From Aurantiochytrium sp. KH105 (lineage: Eukaryota > Sar > Bigyra > Thraustochytrida > Thraustochytriidae), in NCBI GenBank assembly GCA_003116975.1, contig BGKB01000120.1, positions 62,001-126,000 of the forward strand: 64,000 nucleotides of DNA, read 5' to 3'. How positions within the stretch are numbered: position 1 is the stretch's first letter; each line of letters opens with the position of its first letter. Positions 1 through 8,920 of this stretch are shown piece by piece. The notes below the pieces were generated by a model. That model was not told the origin of the DNA and searched no databases. It saw only the letters and a list, made by a program, of their open reading frames with translations. The translations under genes were made by a program, and so were the position numbers.

Positions 1-261
1 ATTCTCGGCTGGCCTCTTCTTGCCGGCCGAAGTCTTTTTCGCCTCCGCGTCCTTGGGGCTCGCCGTCGTCGTCGCCGCCGCCGCCGCCTTCGAGGAGGCT
101 GTCGCCGTCGAGGCGGTCGCGGTTGGCGTCGTCGAGAGCGAGGCGGCCATGGCGGATGAGGCTGCGCTCGCCGCCGCGCTCGCCGCCGCCGCCACCGCCG
201 GGGACGCCGCGGCGGTGGCGGGGCCCTTGAAGAACGCCTTGAGCGACGCCTGCCGCGCCAT
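1..261 (-). CDS. N-terminus of a PIP-box (PCNA-binding) protein, cut by the window edge
   Basis: Reading the minus strand from the ATG at 261 gives 87 open codons that run off the left edge. The protein begins MARQASLKAFFKG. Residues 4-11 (QASLKAFF) fit the PIP-box consensus Q-x-x-hydrophobic-x-x-aromatic-aromatic that docks proteins on PCNA. A long Ala/Thr/Ser linker follows, then a basic KKRP cluster near residue 82 that could be a nuclear signal. A PIP box right at the N-terminus followed by a disordered linker is known in DNA ligase I, MSH6 and nuclear uracil-DNA glycosylase. The catalytic part lies outside the window, so I cannot choose between these. The start is supported by the motif sitting four residues in. 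Much of the opposite strand is also open, which I take as a GC-rich shadow. Confidence 0.6.
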   Translation of the reverse strand, partial: MARQASLKAFFKGPATAAASPAVAAAASAAASAASSAMAASLSTTPTATASTATASSKAAAAATTTASPKDAEAKKTSAGKKRPAEN

Positions 262-625
262 CTTCTCTGCTGCCGCTGCCGCTGCTAGGCTCCGAGCCGG
301 GGTTCCTCCTCGCTGTGCTCACGGTTGGGATTTTGCTCGCGCTCACTCCCTCCATCATGTTGCGGGCCCAGGCCTCCTTCGGGTTGCGGTAGAAGCAGAC
401 GGGTTCCGCAGGTCGCACGCAGAATCTTGCGCCAGATTATCGTGGACGGAGCGTCGGGGCTGTGGAAGTAGGCCGATGACGATGATGATGGTGATGACGA
501 TGGATGATGATTGATTGGTTAAGGGTTTGTCGTCAGGAGAGAGGTATAAATAGTACGGAAAAGTTAAGTTGGTATACATACAGGTTTGCTAGGCGGGCGG
601 GTGGGTGGGCGGTCCATCATCCACC
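262..625. other. Intergenic: upstream of the PIP-box gene, downstream of the RCC1-TBC gene
   Basis: This stretch separates two minus-strand genes and must hold the promoter of the left one. It has a GAT-rich simple repeat at about 476-512 and a TATAAATA sequence at 545-552. The TATA-like box reads on the plus strand, away from the gene it could serve, so its role is unclear. I see no convincing coding frame. Confidence 0.4.
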
Positions 626-3319
626 TCAGCAGGTTGGGTAGAATACGCGCGCATTGAGCTCGTGCAAGGAGGCGAGAATGTCTTTGGAGAGACGCACGTC
701 GTCTGCGATGGTGAAAAGGTGTCCGGCGCGCTTGACGATCAAGGAGTCCCAGAGCGCTTCCTGGCCCGGCGAGCACGAGAGAAGACGAATACAGGTCTCA
801 AAGGGAGCATCCATGAGCACCTCGCGAAAAAGGGAAACAATAGCCACGGAAGCACGCATGCAAAAGGCCGTACCTTCCCAAAGAAAACAGTCCATGGCAC
901 GACACGCCAGATCAAGTGGAAGCACCTTGAAAAACAGCGTCTGAAGCCAATTGTACAAATACAGGTGCGGATGGGCGCCAATCTCGCTCAGATGCGCCGC
1001 GACACCCGTAGTCTCAGCATGCGCCTCGAGCGCGCGTTCAAAGATCTCATAATACTCAAAAATCAGCGTCTGGTCGAGCCGATAAAATGCAAAGAGGTGC
1101 TCCTTGAGAAGCAGGTTCGCCAGAGTCTGAAACGCCTGATACTCGTTCGCCGTGTTAAGACATAATATAGCCGCAAGGTACGACATTCCTTGAACGTAGC
1201 CAATGTCGGGCCTGTAATGCGCAAAGGCCTTGAGAACACTCCGTAACCGCTTGCCAAGAGGGGCGTCCTGCGCAAACATCCGCAACGACGGAAAGGTGCG
1301 CGGAAGATCCGCATCAATGAGCTCGCAGGTTTCGCGTGGCACATCCAGACGCTTCAAGGAATCCGAGTCAAGTTCCGTTTCGGTCGCATCGGGGCTATAT
1401 GCGTCGGGCTTCTGCGCTGCCGCGCGCGGCACAACAACTTGCTGCTTGGCACTCGCCTTGAATGCAAAGTACAGAGGCTCAGTGATGCGCATTGTGTTGC
1501 CCACGGCCAGCGGCCATGCTACGGCGCGCAGAGGCGTGGGAATGCCGGCCATCCACATGACACGAGTGCGTGCTTTCTCGCGTTGTCGACGCCAATCCTT
1601 GAGGACTTTTTCTTTCCAACGTCCGCGGCGTAGCGTCTCTGCTTGTTCGAATGCAAGCGTTTCGGCAAGCACCCCCGGAAGGAGCTTGGGTTGCTGCGAG
1701 CCAAGCTCCTCCTCGGATAGTGCATCTGCATCAGCCAGACTAACGTCGTTGCGAAGATTTTCCATATACACGCAGTACGTGTCGCCACATGCGATCATAC
1801 GTAGACCACCGGCCGGCGCAATGCGCCCATTACGGCTTGCGAATACGTCTACGCATTCGCGATCGGTGAGATCCGCGTTGCCGTTGCCTTGCTCAGAGGT
1901 CCACATGCCCGGGCGCCTGCCCCAGCATGCGACTCTCCCGCTTTGCCCGCGCAAAACCACCGCGCCATGCGACGCGCCAAGCGCAAGCCAGCGCGCCTGA
2001 GCCTCGCCATGGTAAGGATTTGAAGGCAGCGTTATGCGCCCAGGTTGGGGGTCCCAGAGACGTCCAGAATCTCTGCCGAGCTCCCCCTCAGCATTGCTTC
2101 CCCAAGTAAAGACTGCTCCGCTCTCTGTGCGCGCAGCAGTAAAGCTGTCTCCGCATGCGACTTGAACGACGCGGTCGTTCACTGGGCCTCGCGTCTCAAC
2201 ATTTGACAAGCGCACAATCTGTGGAACCCAAACTGGGCTGTCTGCAGCTTCCACGCCGCACTGGCCGCGATGGTTTGAACCAAAGCACATCACCGTCCCC
2301 TCGCTATCCAGGATGGCTGAGTGCTCTGCGCGAGCCGCTAGATAGACTACACAGCGTGACTTGAAAGGACCTTTCGTGGACCCGCCTTCGCCAGACCATA
2401 CGCTACGCATGGGGATGGATTGCACCTTACTTGGGGTATAAAGTATCAAGGGATTATCCTCGCGCAGTGTCGAGGCTCGACGGTGACCAAGCTGGCCGCT
2501 GCCGCCAAAGCCCCAGGAATACAGGGCGCCTGATCGTGTTCTCGCAAGCACGTGGCGCGCCCCGCATGCTGTTTGAGCAATGACCTCGTGCAGAACGCCC
2601 ACAATTCGTCGGGGATACGGCTCGCGGCAGCGCTCGGGTCCATGACCAAGTTCGCCACAAGGGCCTTTGCCCCAACTGTAGACATCCCCTCGCGGGGACG
2701 ACGTCACGGCCATTGAAAACGTCGGACCACAGCTTACCGAGGCTATGCAGACGCCAGAGAGCGCGCGCTCCACGGCCAATACCTGCTGTAGCTCGGTGCC
2801 TCGCGATGAGCTTTCGTACACGTCCCCGGCCTTGGAGGCCACGAGCATGCGACCCGAATAGCAAGCAACGTCCCGGATGCTCTGCGCGTTTAGCGCTGAT
2901 GCTGCGTCGAGTACATAGGTAGGTCCGGGCATCGTCGCTGCTTGCGCGCCTTGCGCGCTCCCGCTTGTGCGAAACGGCACATCGCCCCAGCAAACGAGGT
3001 GGTTGCTGACGTTGGCGCGGCGCTCGAGGCCGTCGGCTTCGGCGGGGTCGTCCTCGGGTTCTGCTTCCGTGGCGGCCTCCTCGTGGACCACGGCGAGTCC
3101 TTTCGCCTCGCAGCCCTTCTCCGGCCCTCTCGCGAGCTCGTCTCCCCGCTCGCGCGCGCGGACTTTCTCGCCATCGCCGCGCCTCATCGCGCCGCGGCTC
3201 GCCGAATGCCGCCCCCAGCACAGCGCCGTCGCGGCCGTGGCCGCCAGCAGGGCCGTGGCCACGCCCAGCGCGGCGGCCGCCTCTTCTGCCGCCGCGCCCG
3301 CGCCCCGGGCCTCTGCCAT
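626..3319 (-). CDS. RCC1-repeat protein with C-terminal TBC (Rab GTPase-activating) domain
   Basis: From the ATG at 3319 (GCC-ATG-G context) the frame codes 897 residues. An upstream ATG at 3829 would add 170 residues that look like translated leader. The N-terminus has an alanine-rich hydrophobic segment (about residues 14-35) that could be a membrane anchor. Residues about 105-505 carry RCC1-type repeats with recurring motifs such as YSWGFGGSGQLGH and CFGSNHRGQCG, which usually form a seven-bladed propeller. Residues about 580-890 are a TBC domain with both catalytic fingers: Arg674 in IDADLPRTF and Gln710 in GYVQGMSY. The family stimulates GTP hydrolysis by Rab GTPases in membrane traffic. 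The predicted role is a RabGAP positioned by the propeller. RCC1 and TBC in one chain is not an arrangement I know as standard. Confidence 0.85.
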   Translation of the reverse strand: MAEARGAGAAAEEAAAALGVATALLAATAATALCWGRHSASRGAMRRGDGEKVRARERGDELARGPEKGCEAKGLAVVHEEAATEAEPEDDPAEADGLERRANVSNHLVCWGDVPFRTSGSAQGAQAATMPGPTYVLDAASALNAQSIRDVACYSGRMLVASKAGDVYESSSRGTELQQVLAVERALSGVCIASVSCGPTFSMAVTSSPRGDVYSWGKGPCGELGHGPERCREPYPRRIVGVLHEVIAQTACGARHVLARTRSGALYSWGFGGSGQLGHRRASTLREDNPLILYTPSKVQSIPMRSVWSGEGGSTKGPFKSRCVVYLAARAEHSAILDSEGTVMCFGSNHRGQCGVEAADSPVWVPQIVRLSNVETRGPVNDRVVQVACGDSFTAARTESGAVFTWGSNAEGELGRDSGRLWDPQPGRITLPSNPYHGEAQARWLALGASHGAVVLRGQSGRVACWGRRPGMWTSEQGNGNADLTDRECVDVFASRNGRIAPAGGLRMIACGDTYCVYMENLRNDVSLADADALSEEELGSQQPKLLPGVLAETLAFEQAETLRRGRWKEKVLKDWRRQREKARTRVMWMAGIPTPLRAVAWPLAVGNTMRITEPLYFAFKASAKQQVVVPRAAAQKPDAYSPDATETELDSDSLKRLDVPRETCELIDADLPRTFPSLRMFAQDAPLGKRLRSVLKAFAHYRPDIGYVQGMSYLAAILCLNTANEYQAFQTLANLLLKEHLFAFYRLDQTLIFEYYEIFERALEAHAETTGVAAHLSEIGAHPHLYLYNWLQTLFFKVLPLDLACRAMDCFLWEGTAFCMRASVAIVSLFREVLMDAPFETCIRLLSCSPGQEALWDSLIVKRAGHLFTIADDVRLSKDILASLHELNARVFYPTC

Positions 3320-4000
3320 GGCGCCCCGCCCGCGGCTCCTCTTCGGGCTCTGGCCCTGCAAGTGCTCTGTGTTGGCGATGACGGCGGCGATCTCGAGGAT
3401 GATCTCGAGCCCACTGGCATGACAGACAGCGACGAGGATGTTGACGATGACGACGACACCATGGGGATCGCGGGATGATTGATCTCCGTCGCGACGGCTC
3501 GCCAAACTTGGGCGACCGGAGGTTTCATGACGAGGACGTGGACTTGCAGAGGGCGGGTAGAGACGGGGGGAAAGAGGAGGAACGAGGGAAAGATCTTCGC
3601 ATCGAGAGAGGAAACGAGCGGTGACGCGAAGAGTCCCAACGACATTCTCGGTCCTCGATTTGAGAAGGGGGGTGAAGACGAAAGAGTGTGCCGATGGCCC
3701 AGGACAGTGCACAAGACTCCCATCCGAGCTGACACTGTTAAAAACGACCGTTGATGCCAGGCAGGGCTTGGACATTTCAAGATGAGCCAAGCAGGCGCTG
3801 CTACAACTGTCGTAGGCCAGGCTATACATTTGGCCATTACAAGAGGGGGGGGGGGGGGAGGGGGGGGCAAGTTGAGGTTTTGTCTTGATGTCATTGATAA
3901 AATCATTGGCGTCTACATTTTCGCATGTTCTCTCTCTCTCACTCTCTCACACACACAACTTGCTCCAGAAGCAAGCAGCACGAGCAATTTTAGGCTACAA
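3320..4000. other. Intergenic: upstream of the RCC1-TBC gene, downstream of the TRPC4AP-like gene
   Basis: This holds the probable promoter and leader of the RCC1-TBC gene. The reading frame stays open to an ATG at 3829, so the N-terminus could be longer than called. It contains a pure G tract (3845-3867) and a CT/CA dinucleotide tract at about 3929-3958. I see no separate gene. Confidence 0.4.
3843..3867 (+). repeat. Poly-G tract, potential G-quadruplex
   Basis: Fourteen G in a row (3845-3858), one A, then eight more G (3860-3867). Four or more runs of three G can be drawn from it, so it could fold as a G-quadruplex on the plus strand. It lies about 500 bp upstream of the preferred start of the RCC1-TBC gene and about 140 bp beyond the stop of the TRPC4AP-like gene. 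Confidence 0.7.
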
Positions 4001-7000
4001 TCAATAAATGGACAAAAGGTCCAGCAGCGAAGGTACCTGGATTGACTGGTCCTTGCGCAAAAGGCTAGTTGGAGATCCATCGTCCTTGCAAAGCAGATTG
4101 ACAATGTTCATCCACTTGGAAAACGGGATTGTAGACGCCGCTGCAAGGGAATCACTGTCAACCCCACCCGTTTGCGAATAGTAAAGCCTCCAGAACCATA
4201 GCAGTCGACGAAAATTTACAAGAGCCGGCGAACCTTGCGCGCGGAAAGCAGCAGTCGGCGAAGACTGCTCACTGCCGACGAGTTCTTCGTCCTTTGCATC
4301 GGACATTTCCGGATCTGCAGCTGCTGCTGTTGCTGCTGCTGCGGGCGCATCGCCATCTCCATTGCTAGCCTCCTTGGGACCAGAGTTCAAGTTATTCGCT
4401 TCTCTCGCGTCGGCGTCGTCAGCAGTGGTGCTGCCCCAGGACGCAACAAGCTTCTCGCGATGAGAAGGCTCGAGTTCTTCCACAGCTTGCAGATACTGCG
4501 TGAGCTTACCATTCTGATGTGCAATCATGAGAATGAGCAACGATGTGTTCAAGCAGCACATGTTCTCTTGTGAGGCGGTCTCCAACTCCACAACAGTCAT
4601 GAGGCTCTGGAGAATTGTCACGCGGTGCTCACGCAAGAATCTGCCCATGGTAAACTCTTGCTCCGCGTTTGGATCGCTCTGCGAAAAAAAGTCGATCGAC
4701 AAAATCACCGTGCGCAAAAACACATTCGAGTCGATGAGGTGCGTGACGGCGAGACGCATGAGCGCGAGAACGCGATCCGAACCGAGGAGCTTCTCCACAT
4801 ATGCAAACTGGACACGATTAAATTTGAGAAGCTCGCCGAGGAGATCAAAGTTCGCCTGAAGCATTCCAGGACCCTTGAAGCCCGGCTGCAGCATTTGCTC
4901 CAATACATGCGAAGTGACGTCCCAGGCCGAAAAGAGAAGCTGCTCTTCCAAGGTCGAGCTGCGCATATAGGCTTCGAGGGTGGACGCAATCCACGACCGG
5001 TGTTGCGAGTTCGGGTCCTCCTTCATCATGACCCTCGTCAGTTTGTACAAGAGACCGGCGTGTTTGGGGTCCTCAGCGTCGCGTCCGCCATTGTCTTGCA
5101 GCAGCTGCCGTGTGAGCTCCATGGAAATTGCGTCATCGTGGCGATAGAGCAGCTGGCACACTCGCAAATCATGCGTGGAAAGCAAGAGGCGCTTGTTCGT
5201 TCGTCCTGCAGCTTCTCGATCACAGAAATTGTGCACGAGCCGCAAATACTGAATCTTGATCGTGGCCATTGGCTTGCACTGACAATTAGCGCCGTGCAGA
5301 CGCTGGTGCGAGGATTCATCATCATTCGTGTCCCACGGCAGCTTGTGAAAAAGCCGCGAGAGCATGCCCACAATGTTAAACTTCGCCAGGTCGTGATTGA
5401 CAGATCCTTTACGCACGCTTCCTGCCAACATCGCAAGCATGAAGAGCACCTCGACCTGCTTGCTCACATGCTCGAGGCGCAAGCGCTCCGTCATGATCCG
5501 TTGCTGCTCCACCACGTCTTCGTCCATTTCGGCCGCACCTGTACGTTCCGCAACGCCTAAATCAGCCCGCGCTGCGGCAGCTGCGGCTGCACGACGATTA
5601 TCTCCCGTATCAAAGCCGCCAACAAAGCCAGCGGCTTCGGCGACAACATCTTGGAGACTAACTTCGTCAAGATTGCGATCTTCGGCTTCGTCAATTCCAT
5701 CCTCTTCGTCGGGGAAAGGTGCGTCTTCTTCACTGAGATTGCCAATGGACCGGAGCAGGCGGGAAATTTGTGGCGAAAGGCTTCTCGCAGCCTGTAATCT
5801 TTGGATACTCCTTTCGTCTCTGGTGCCGGAACTTGCGCCAGCGTCACGTTCCGTGCTTGCCTCGCTTGCCTCGGTGCTTCCCGGGGCATCACTTTCAAGA
5901 GCTGCCTCGAGACTTGCTAGCCGGGTCTCGACGGCCTCCCTATCGTCAGCGATGGCTTGGTTCGCGATTCGCTGCGCGCGAGGTTCGTTACGAGCTCCAG
6001 AAAGTGATTCCTCGACAATGACAGCGATCTTGTCCATGTCCAGGGGAGCGGGCATATTCTGCCACTCGTTTTCTCCGAGGAGGTCGCGTACGTTATAGCC
6101 TTCGTAGAGCATTCGCAGTGCAGCAATGATCTGATCGACCGGGTCCATCATGAAGCTGCGTAGCGCAGCAAAATAGTCCATATGACCCAATCCAAGTTGC
6201 CGGAAGAAATTGAGCGTCCCAGTGTAGACATTATGGTCCTGCAACGCCGAGGTGATCTCGGCATAGGTCATATAGCCAGTCTCGCCGCGATCGGGCTCCT
6301 CGCCCGGGAAACGAGGGGCCCATCGGCGGAGCACATGTACAAGGCGCCGCAGCACATTGGGCTTGCTTGCGAGGAGCCGCTGGTTTCGGTGCACGATAGA
6401 GTTTGTGTTGAGCGCCCGTGCGCGCGTACGCAAGAGCGTCATCGAGGTTGGAGGCTCGCTCATAGTGCTCGGGTCTTCAGCCTCGTGAACAAGCAGGACG
6501 AGTACTCTGCATACCATTGTGAGCTCGTTGGCGTTCAATTTATCGAGAATCTCTTCGAGATTCGGAACCAGACTGAGGTCAAACGCCTCACGCGTCTGTG
6601 CGCACACCACTTCCTCACAGAGAATGAGAGCGCCTTCGAAAAGTATCGACACGCGCAGGACGTTAAAGAGAAAAATGACGAATTCTTTGTCGAGCGCAAG
6701 CTCCTCGTTGAACCCCTGGCTGCAAAGACACAGCTCGCGCAGCAGTTCAAGCGCGCGAAACCACATCTCGTGCACCTTTCTTTCAGCCTCTGTGGTAGGA
6801 CCAATGGGGTCATGGAGCCAGCTTTGTTCAGGCCCGCGACCATGGAGAGACATGGGCATGGTGCACATGAGGAAGTCCGCGAGGAGTCTACCTCCGCCAC
6901 ACGCTGTGAACTGGCATGCTTGCTCGGGCTTCAACAGACCCGGATCGAGAGTCCCCGCGTCTTCGAGAGGTGCGCACACCACGCGGAGCGATTCGGAGAT

Positions 7001-7789
7001 CAACCAATCAATGTCCTCTACAATGTTGGAGTCGATTTTGCGCTTTGGGCCATGCTTTCCCTTGCACGCAACTCCGCGCGAGCACTGCTTGGACATGTAA
7101 AGATGGCACTTTTCTTGCAGTCGAAGGACAAGGGAGGGGATGCGCTGAAACTGAGAGTCTACGGCGTTGGTAAGTCCTTTCGGCACGTCCGAAAGACGGT
7201 AAAAGCTCACCTTGCCGCTCCTCTCGCGACTTTCGGCGATGCGCCATGCGGACATGCCAGGCTTTTGTTGGTAAACGCCGACGGGAGCGCTACTTCGGGC
7301 GCGTTTTTTGGAGTCATCGAGACCTGCTACGCTGCCGTCACTTGCGCTGCGGCCCAGTGATGCGTTGCTCGACATTATTGAACCCACGGTTTCTGTCTCC
7401 TCGTCTTCCTCTGTCTCTTCCTCGTAGTCGTATTCTTCTTCCTCTTCCTCGTCGTCGTTCTCGTCGTCGCCCGCGTTGTTCGTGTCTGCGTTGAGAAAGG
7501 TGCTAGCCCCCGCGAGTTTTTGGATGCCAACGTGCGCACAAAAGCCACCGTGCAAGGCCACAGCGACACCGACAAGATCGCCTGCTCGAAGTAGTGAAAC
7601 TGCGCGCCAGACAAGGTCTGTCCACGCAATGAAACGTGCAGAGCGCGAGGGCGAAGCAATTACGCCAAGAGACCGATCGCTGCTCGGGCGAACGAGCAAG
7701 AGATGGCAAAGATATGATCCAAAGTAAACACAAAGCCACGAGGCTGCGTGCGTTCCAATCTCCTTGACCAAAGCAAATGTGGTGCTCAT
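4001..7789 (-). CDS. TRPC4AP: TRPC4AP/TRUSS-family protein with a CCCH zinc finger
   Basis: The frame codes 1262 residues from the ATG at 7789. An internal ATG at 7375 would remove 138 residues. The C-terminal half carries blocks typical of TRPC4-associated protein (TRUSS, DUF3689): a CQCKPMATIKIQYLRLVHNF block, LQANFDLLGELLKFN, SQENMCCLNTSLLILMIA, and a final FRRLLWFWRLYY. In animals TRUSS is a substrate receptor of DDB1-CUL4 ubiquitin ligases (it targets MYC) and binds TNF receptor 1 and TRPC channels. The shared core suggests a ubiquitin-ligase adaptor here too. Additions are an acidic stretch (about residues 105-135), a long disordered insert before the C-terminal block, and a C-x7-C-x5-C-x3-H motif at residues 228-246 that fits a CCCH zinc finger. 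It is longer than the roughly 800-residue animal protein. Confidence 0.85.
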   Translation of the reverse strand: MSTTFALVKEIGTHAASWLCVYFGSYLCHLLLVRPSSDRSLGVIASPSRSARFIAWTDLVWRAVSLLRAGDLVGVAVALHGGFCAHVGIQKLAGASTFLNADTNNAGDDENDDEEEEEEYDYEEETEEDEETETVGSIMSSNASLGRSASDGSVAGLDDSKKRARSSAPVGVYQQKPGMSAWRIAESRERSGKVSFYRLSDVPKGLTNAVDSQFQRIPSLVLRLQEKCHLYMSKQCSRGVACKGKHGPKRKIDSNIVEDIDWLISESLRVVCAPLEDAGTLDPGLLKPEQACQFTACGGGRLLADFLMCTMPMSLHGRGPEQSWLHDPIGPTTEAERKVHEMWFRALELLRELCLCSQGFNEELALDKEFVIFLFNVLRVSILFEGALILCEEVVCAQTREAFDLSLVPNLEEILDKLNANELTMVCRVLVLLVHEAEDPSTMSEPPTSMTLLRTRARALNTNSIVHRNQRLLASKPNVLRRLVHVLRRWAPRFPGEEPDRGETGYMTYAEITSALQDHNVYTGTLNFFRQLGLGHMDYFAALRSFMMDPVDQIIAALRMLYEGYNVRDLLGENEWQNMPAPLDMDKIAVIVEESLSGARNEPRAQRIANQAIADDREAVETRLASLEAALESDAPGSTEASEASTERDAGASSGTRDERSIQRLQAARSLSPQISRLLRSIGNLSEEDAPFPDEEDGIDEAEDRNLDEVSLQDVVAEAAGFVGGFDTGDNRRAAAAAAARADLGVAERTGAAEMDEDVVEQQRIMTERLRLEHVSKQVEVLFMLAMLAGSVRKGSVNHDLAKFNIVGMLSRLFHKLPWDTNDDESSHQRLHGANCQCKPMATIKIQYLRLVHNFCDREAAGRTNKRLLLSTHDLRVCQLLYRHDDAISMELTRQLLQDNGGRDAEDPKHAGLLYKLTRVMMKEDPNSQHRSWIASTLEAYMRSSTLEEQLLFSAWDVTSHVLEQMLQPGFKGPGMLQANFDLLGELLKFNRVQFAYVEKLLGSDRVLALMRLAVTHLIDSNVFLRTVILSIDFFSQSDPNAEQEFTMGRFLREHRVTILQSLMTVVELETASQENMCCLNTSLLILMIAHQNGKLTQYLQAVEELEPSHREKLVASWGSTTADDADAREANNLNSGPKEASNGDGDAPAAAATAAAADPEMSDAKDEELVGSEQSSPTAAFRAQGSPALVNFRRLLWFWRLYYSQTGGVDSDSLAAASTIPFSKWMNIVNLLCKDDGSPTSLLRKDQSIQVPSLLDLLSIY
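7052..7108 (-). other. CCCH zinc-finger motif inside the TRPC4AP-like protein
   Basis: Nineteen residues with exact C-x7-C-x5-C-x3-H spacing: C228, C236, C242 and H246, with Tyr between the first two cysteines and a basic stretch after the histidine. The spacing is that of CCCH fingers, which most often bind single-stranded RNA or act in protein contacts. Zinc binding is inferred from spacing only. Confidence 0.55.
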
Positions 7790-7839
7790 ATGCACGTGGC
7801 CTCTACTGCGCGCGCGCGTCTGAGTGCGTGCGTGTGTGC

Positions 7840-7870
7840 TTATGGGATGGGATGGGATGGGATGGGATGA
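7840..7870 (+). repeat. GGGAT pentanucleotide tandem repeat
   Basis: About five to six uninterrupted GGGAT units, 50-80 bp upstream of the TRPC4AP-like start codon. A related, degenerate GATGGGATGG cluster recurs at 16190-16245. Confidence 0.8.
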
Positions 7871-8172
7871 TGCACTTGGACTTTATTCCCCGCGACGTCG
7901 AGACGCAGCAGAGATGCTGGTATTCTCTATGTATACGAGATGATTGCTATTCCTTGTGAACAACCACGCGGCGAAGAAGTGCCCACGTGCTCTAGCGATC
8001 GCCGTCGCGTCGATCCGCAGCGCGCCCACCACCTGCCTCGCGAGGGGAGGCGGGCTGGCTACAGGCAGCTCCGGCCGAGGTCCCGCGCTGCGTTCCTGCT
8101 TTGTTTGAAGATAGATCGCCCTGCCTGCGGAAGCAACGTCGGCGCCAGCGACGGCGTCCTCGCGCGCACGCA

Positions 8173-8206
8173 AGATCGATCGACCGACCGACCGACCGAT
8201 CGACCG
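8173..8206 (+). repeat. GATC/GACC tetranucleotide repeat
   Basis: A run of GATCGATC followed by about five GACC units and a final GATCGACC. It is a microsatellite in the divergent promoter region. Confidence 0.8.
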
Positions 8207-8317
8207 GGGCGCGTTGTTTCCACGCTGCAGGCCCAGAGTCTCGCCTTGCGCGCGCGCGTCTCCTTCGCGCGGCTCGTCGCAGGTTTGCTGCGGCGTTGCG
8301 TTTCGTCGCTCTCCAAG

Positions 8318-8371
8318 TTTTCTTCTTTTTCTTCTTCTTCTTCTTCTACTTCTTCTTTTCCTTCTTCTTCC
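8318..8371 (+). repeat. TTC-rich polypyrimidine tract
   Basis: About 54 bases almost entirely of TTC, TTTC and TCC units. This is a homopurine-homopyrimidine stretch of the kind found in leaders of growth-regulated genes. It lies roughly 550 bp upstream of the RPSA start. Confidence 0.75.
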
Positions 8372-8920
8372 TGGGCTCGCTTACACATTGTGGCACTTGC
8401 GGCACAGTTTGCGGCCCTTTCCTCCGGCCCTATAATTCACTTTCCCTTTACCGCTCTTGCACCTGCGTTCGCGCCCCCTCCTTCCCTCCCCTTGTCCTCC
8501 CTTCTGCACTTGCCGCCGCAAATGTCCCACTTGACGAAACGGCGCCTTCTCCGTTTGTTCCACTTGCGCTGCCCGCAGCGTCCACACAGCCCAAACCGCT
8601 GAGCAATTATACCCTTTGTCCACCCGATAAGCGGCAAAGACCCCGCGAAAAGCCATCCGGAACAGGCGCGAGGCGCAAACCTAACCGCGCCCTAGCCGGC
8701 TCCGGGAAAGGCGGGGTTCGGCAGACTTCGGCGCGGGGCGGCGCCGAAGGTCTCGTGGCCAGCCAGGGCGGGGCGAGCAAGGTCTGGCGCCTGCCGCGAC
8801 TCGGTGGAGCATATTGCGATTGATTTTCGCGTGCTCAGGCAAAGCAGTCGCGGAGGTCCGGCAGCAGCAGCAGCAGGAGAGCAGAGACTCGTGCGCGAGG
8901 AGACTCAAAGAGCAGAGAAG

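Larger units (their letters stand above)
7790..8920. promoter_or_regulatory. Divergent intergenic region between the TRPC4AP-like gene and RPSA
   Basis: About 1.1 kb between divergently transcribed genes, so it should carry both promoters and leaders. It holds three simple-sequence blocks: GGGAT pentamers, GACC/GATC tetramers and a long TTC pyrimidine tract, listed separately. The last 100 bases before the RPSA ATG include a CAG run. Several GC-rich open frames overlap here on both strands, but none shows recognisable protein features. Confidence 0.5.

Noticed and set aside
20-514. Plus-strand frame with long alanine/valine runs
   Set aside because: It is the complement of the PIP-box gene N-terminus. 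The minus-strand frame has a clear motif, while this one has only GC-driven low complexity.
8381-8656. Minus-strand frame with CGRCGQRKW and similar zinc-ribbon-like cysteines, resembling ribosomal protein L37
   Set aside because: The cysteine pairs fall in different frames and the conserved L37 core is missing. Repeated CACTTGC sequence explains the look.
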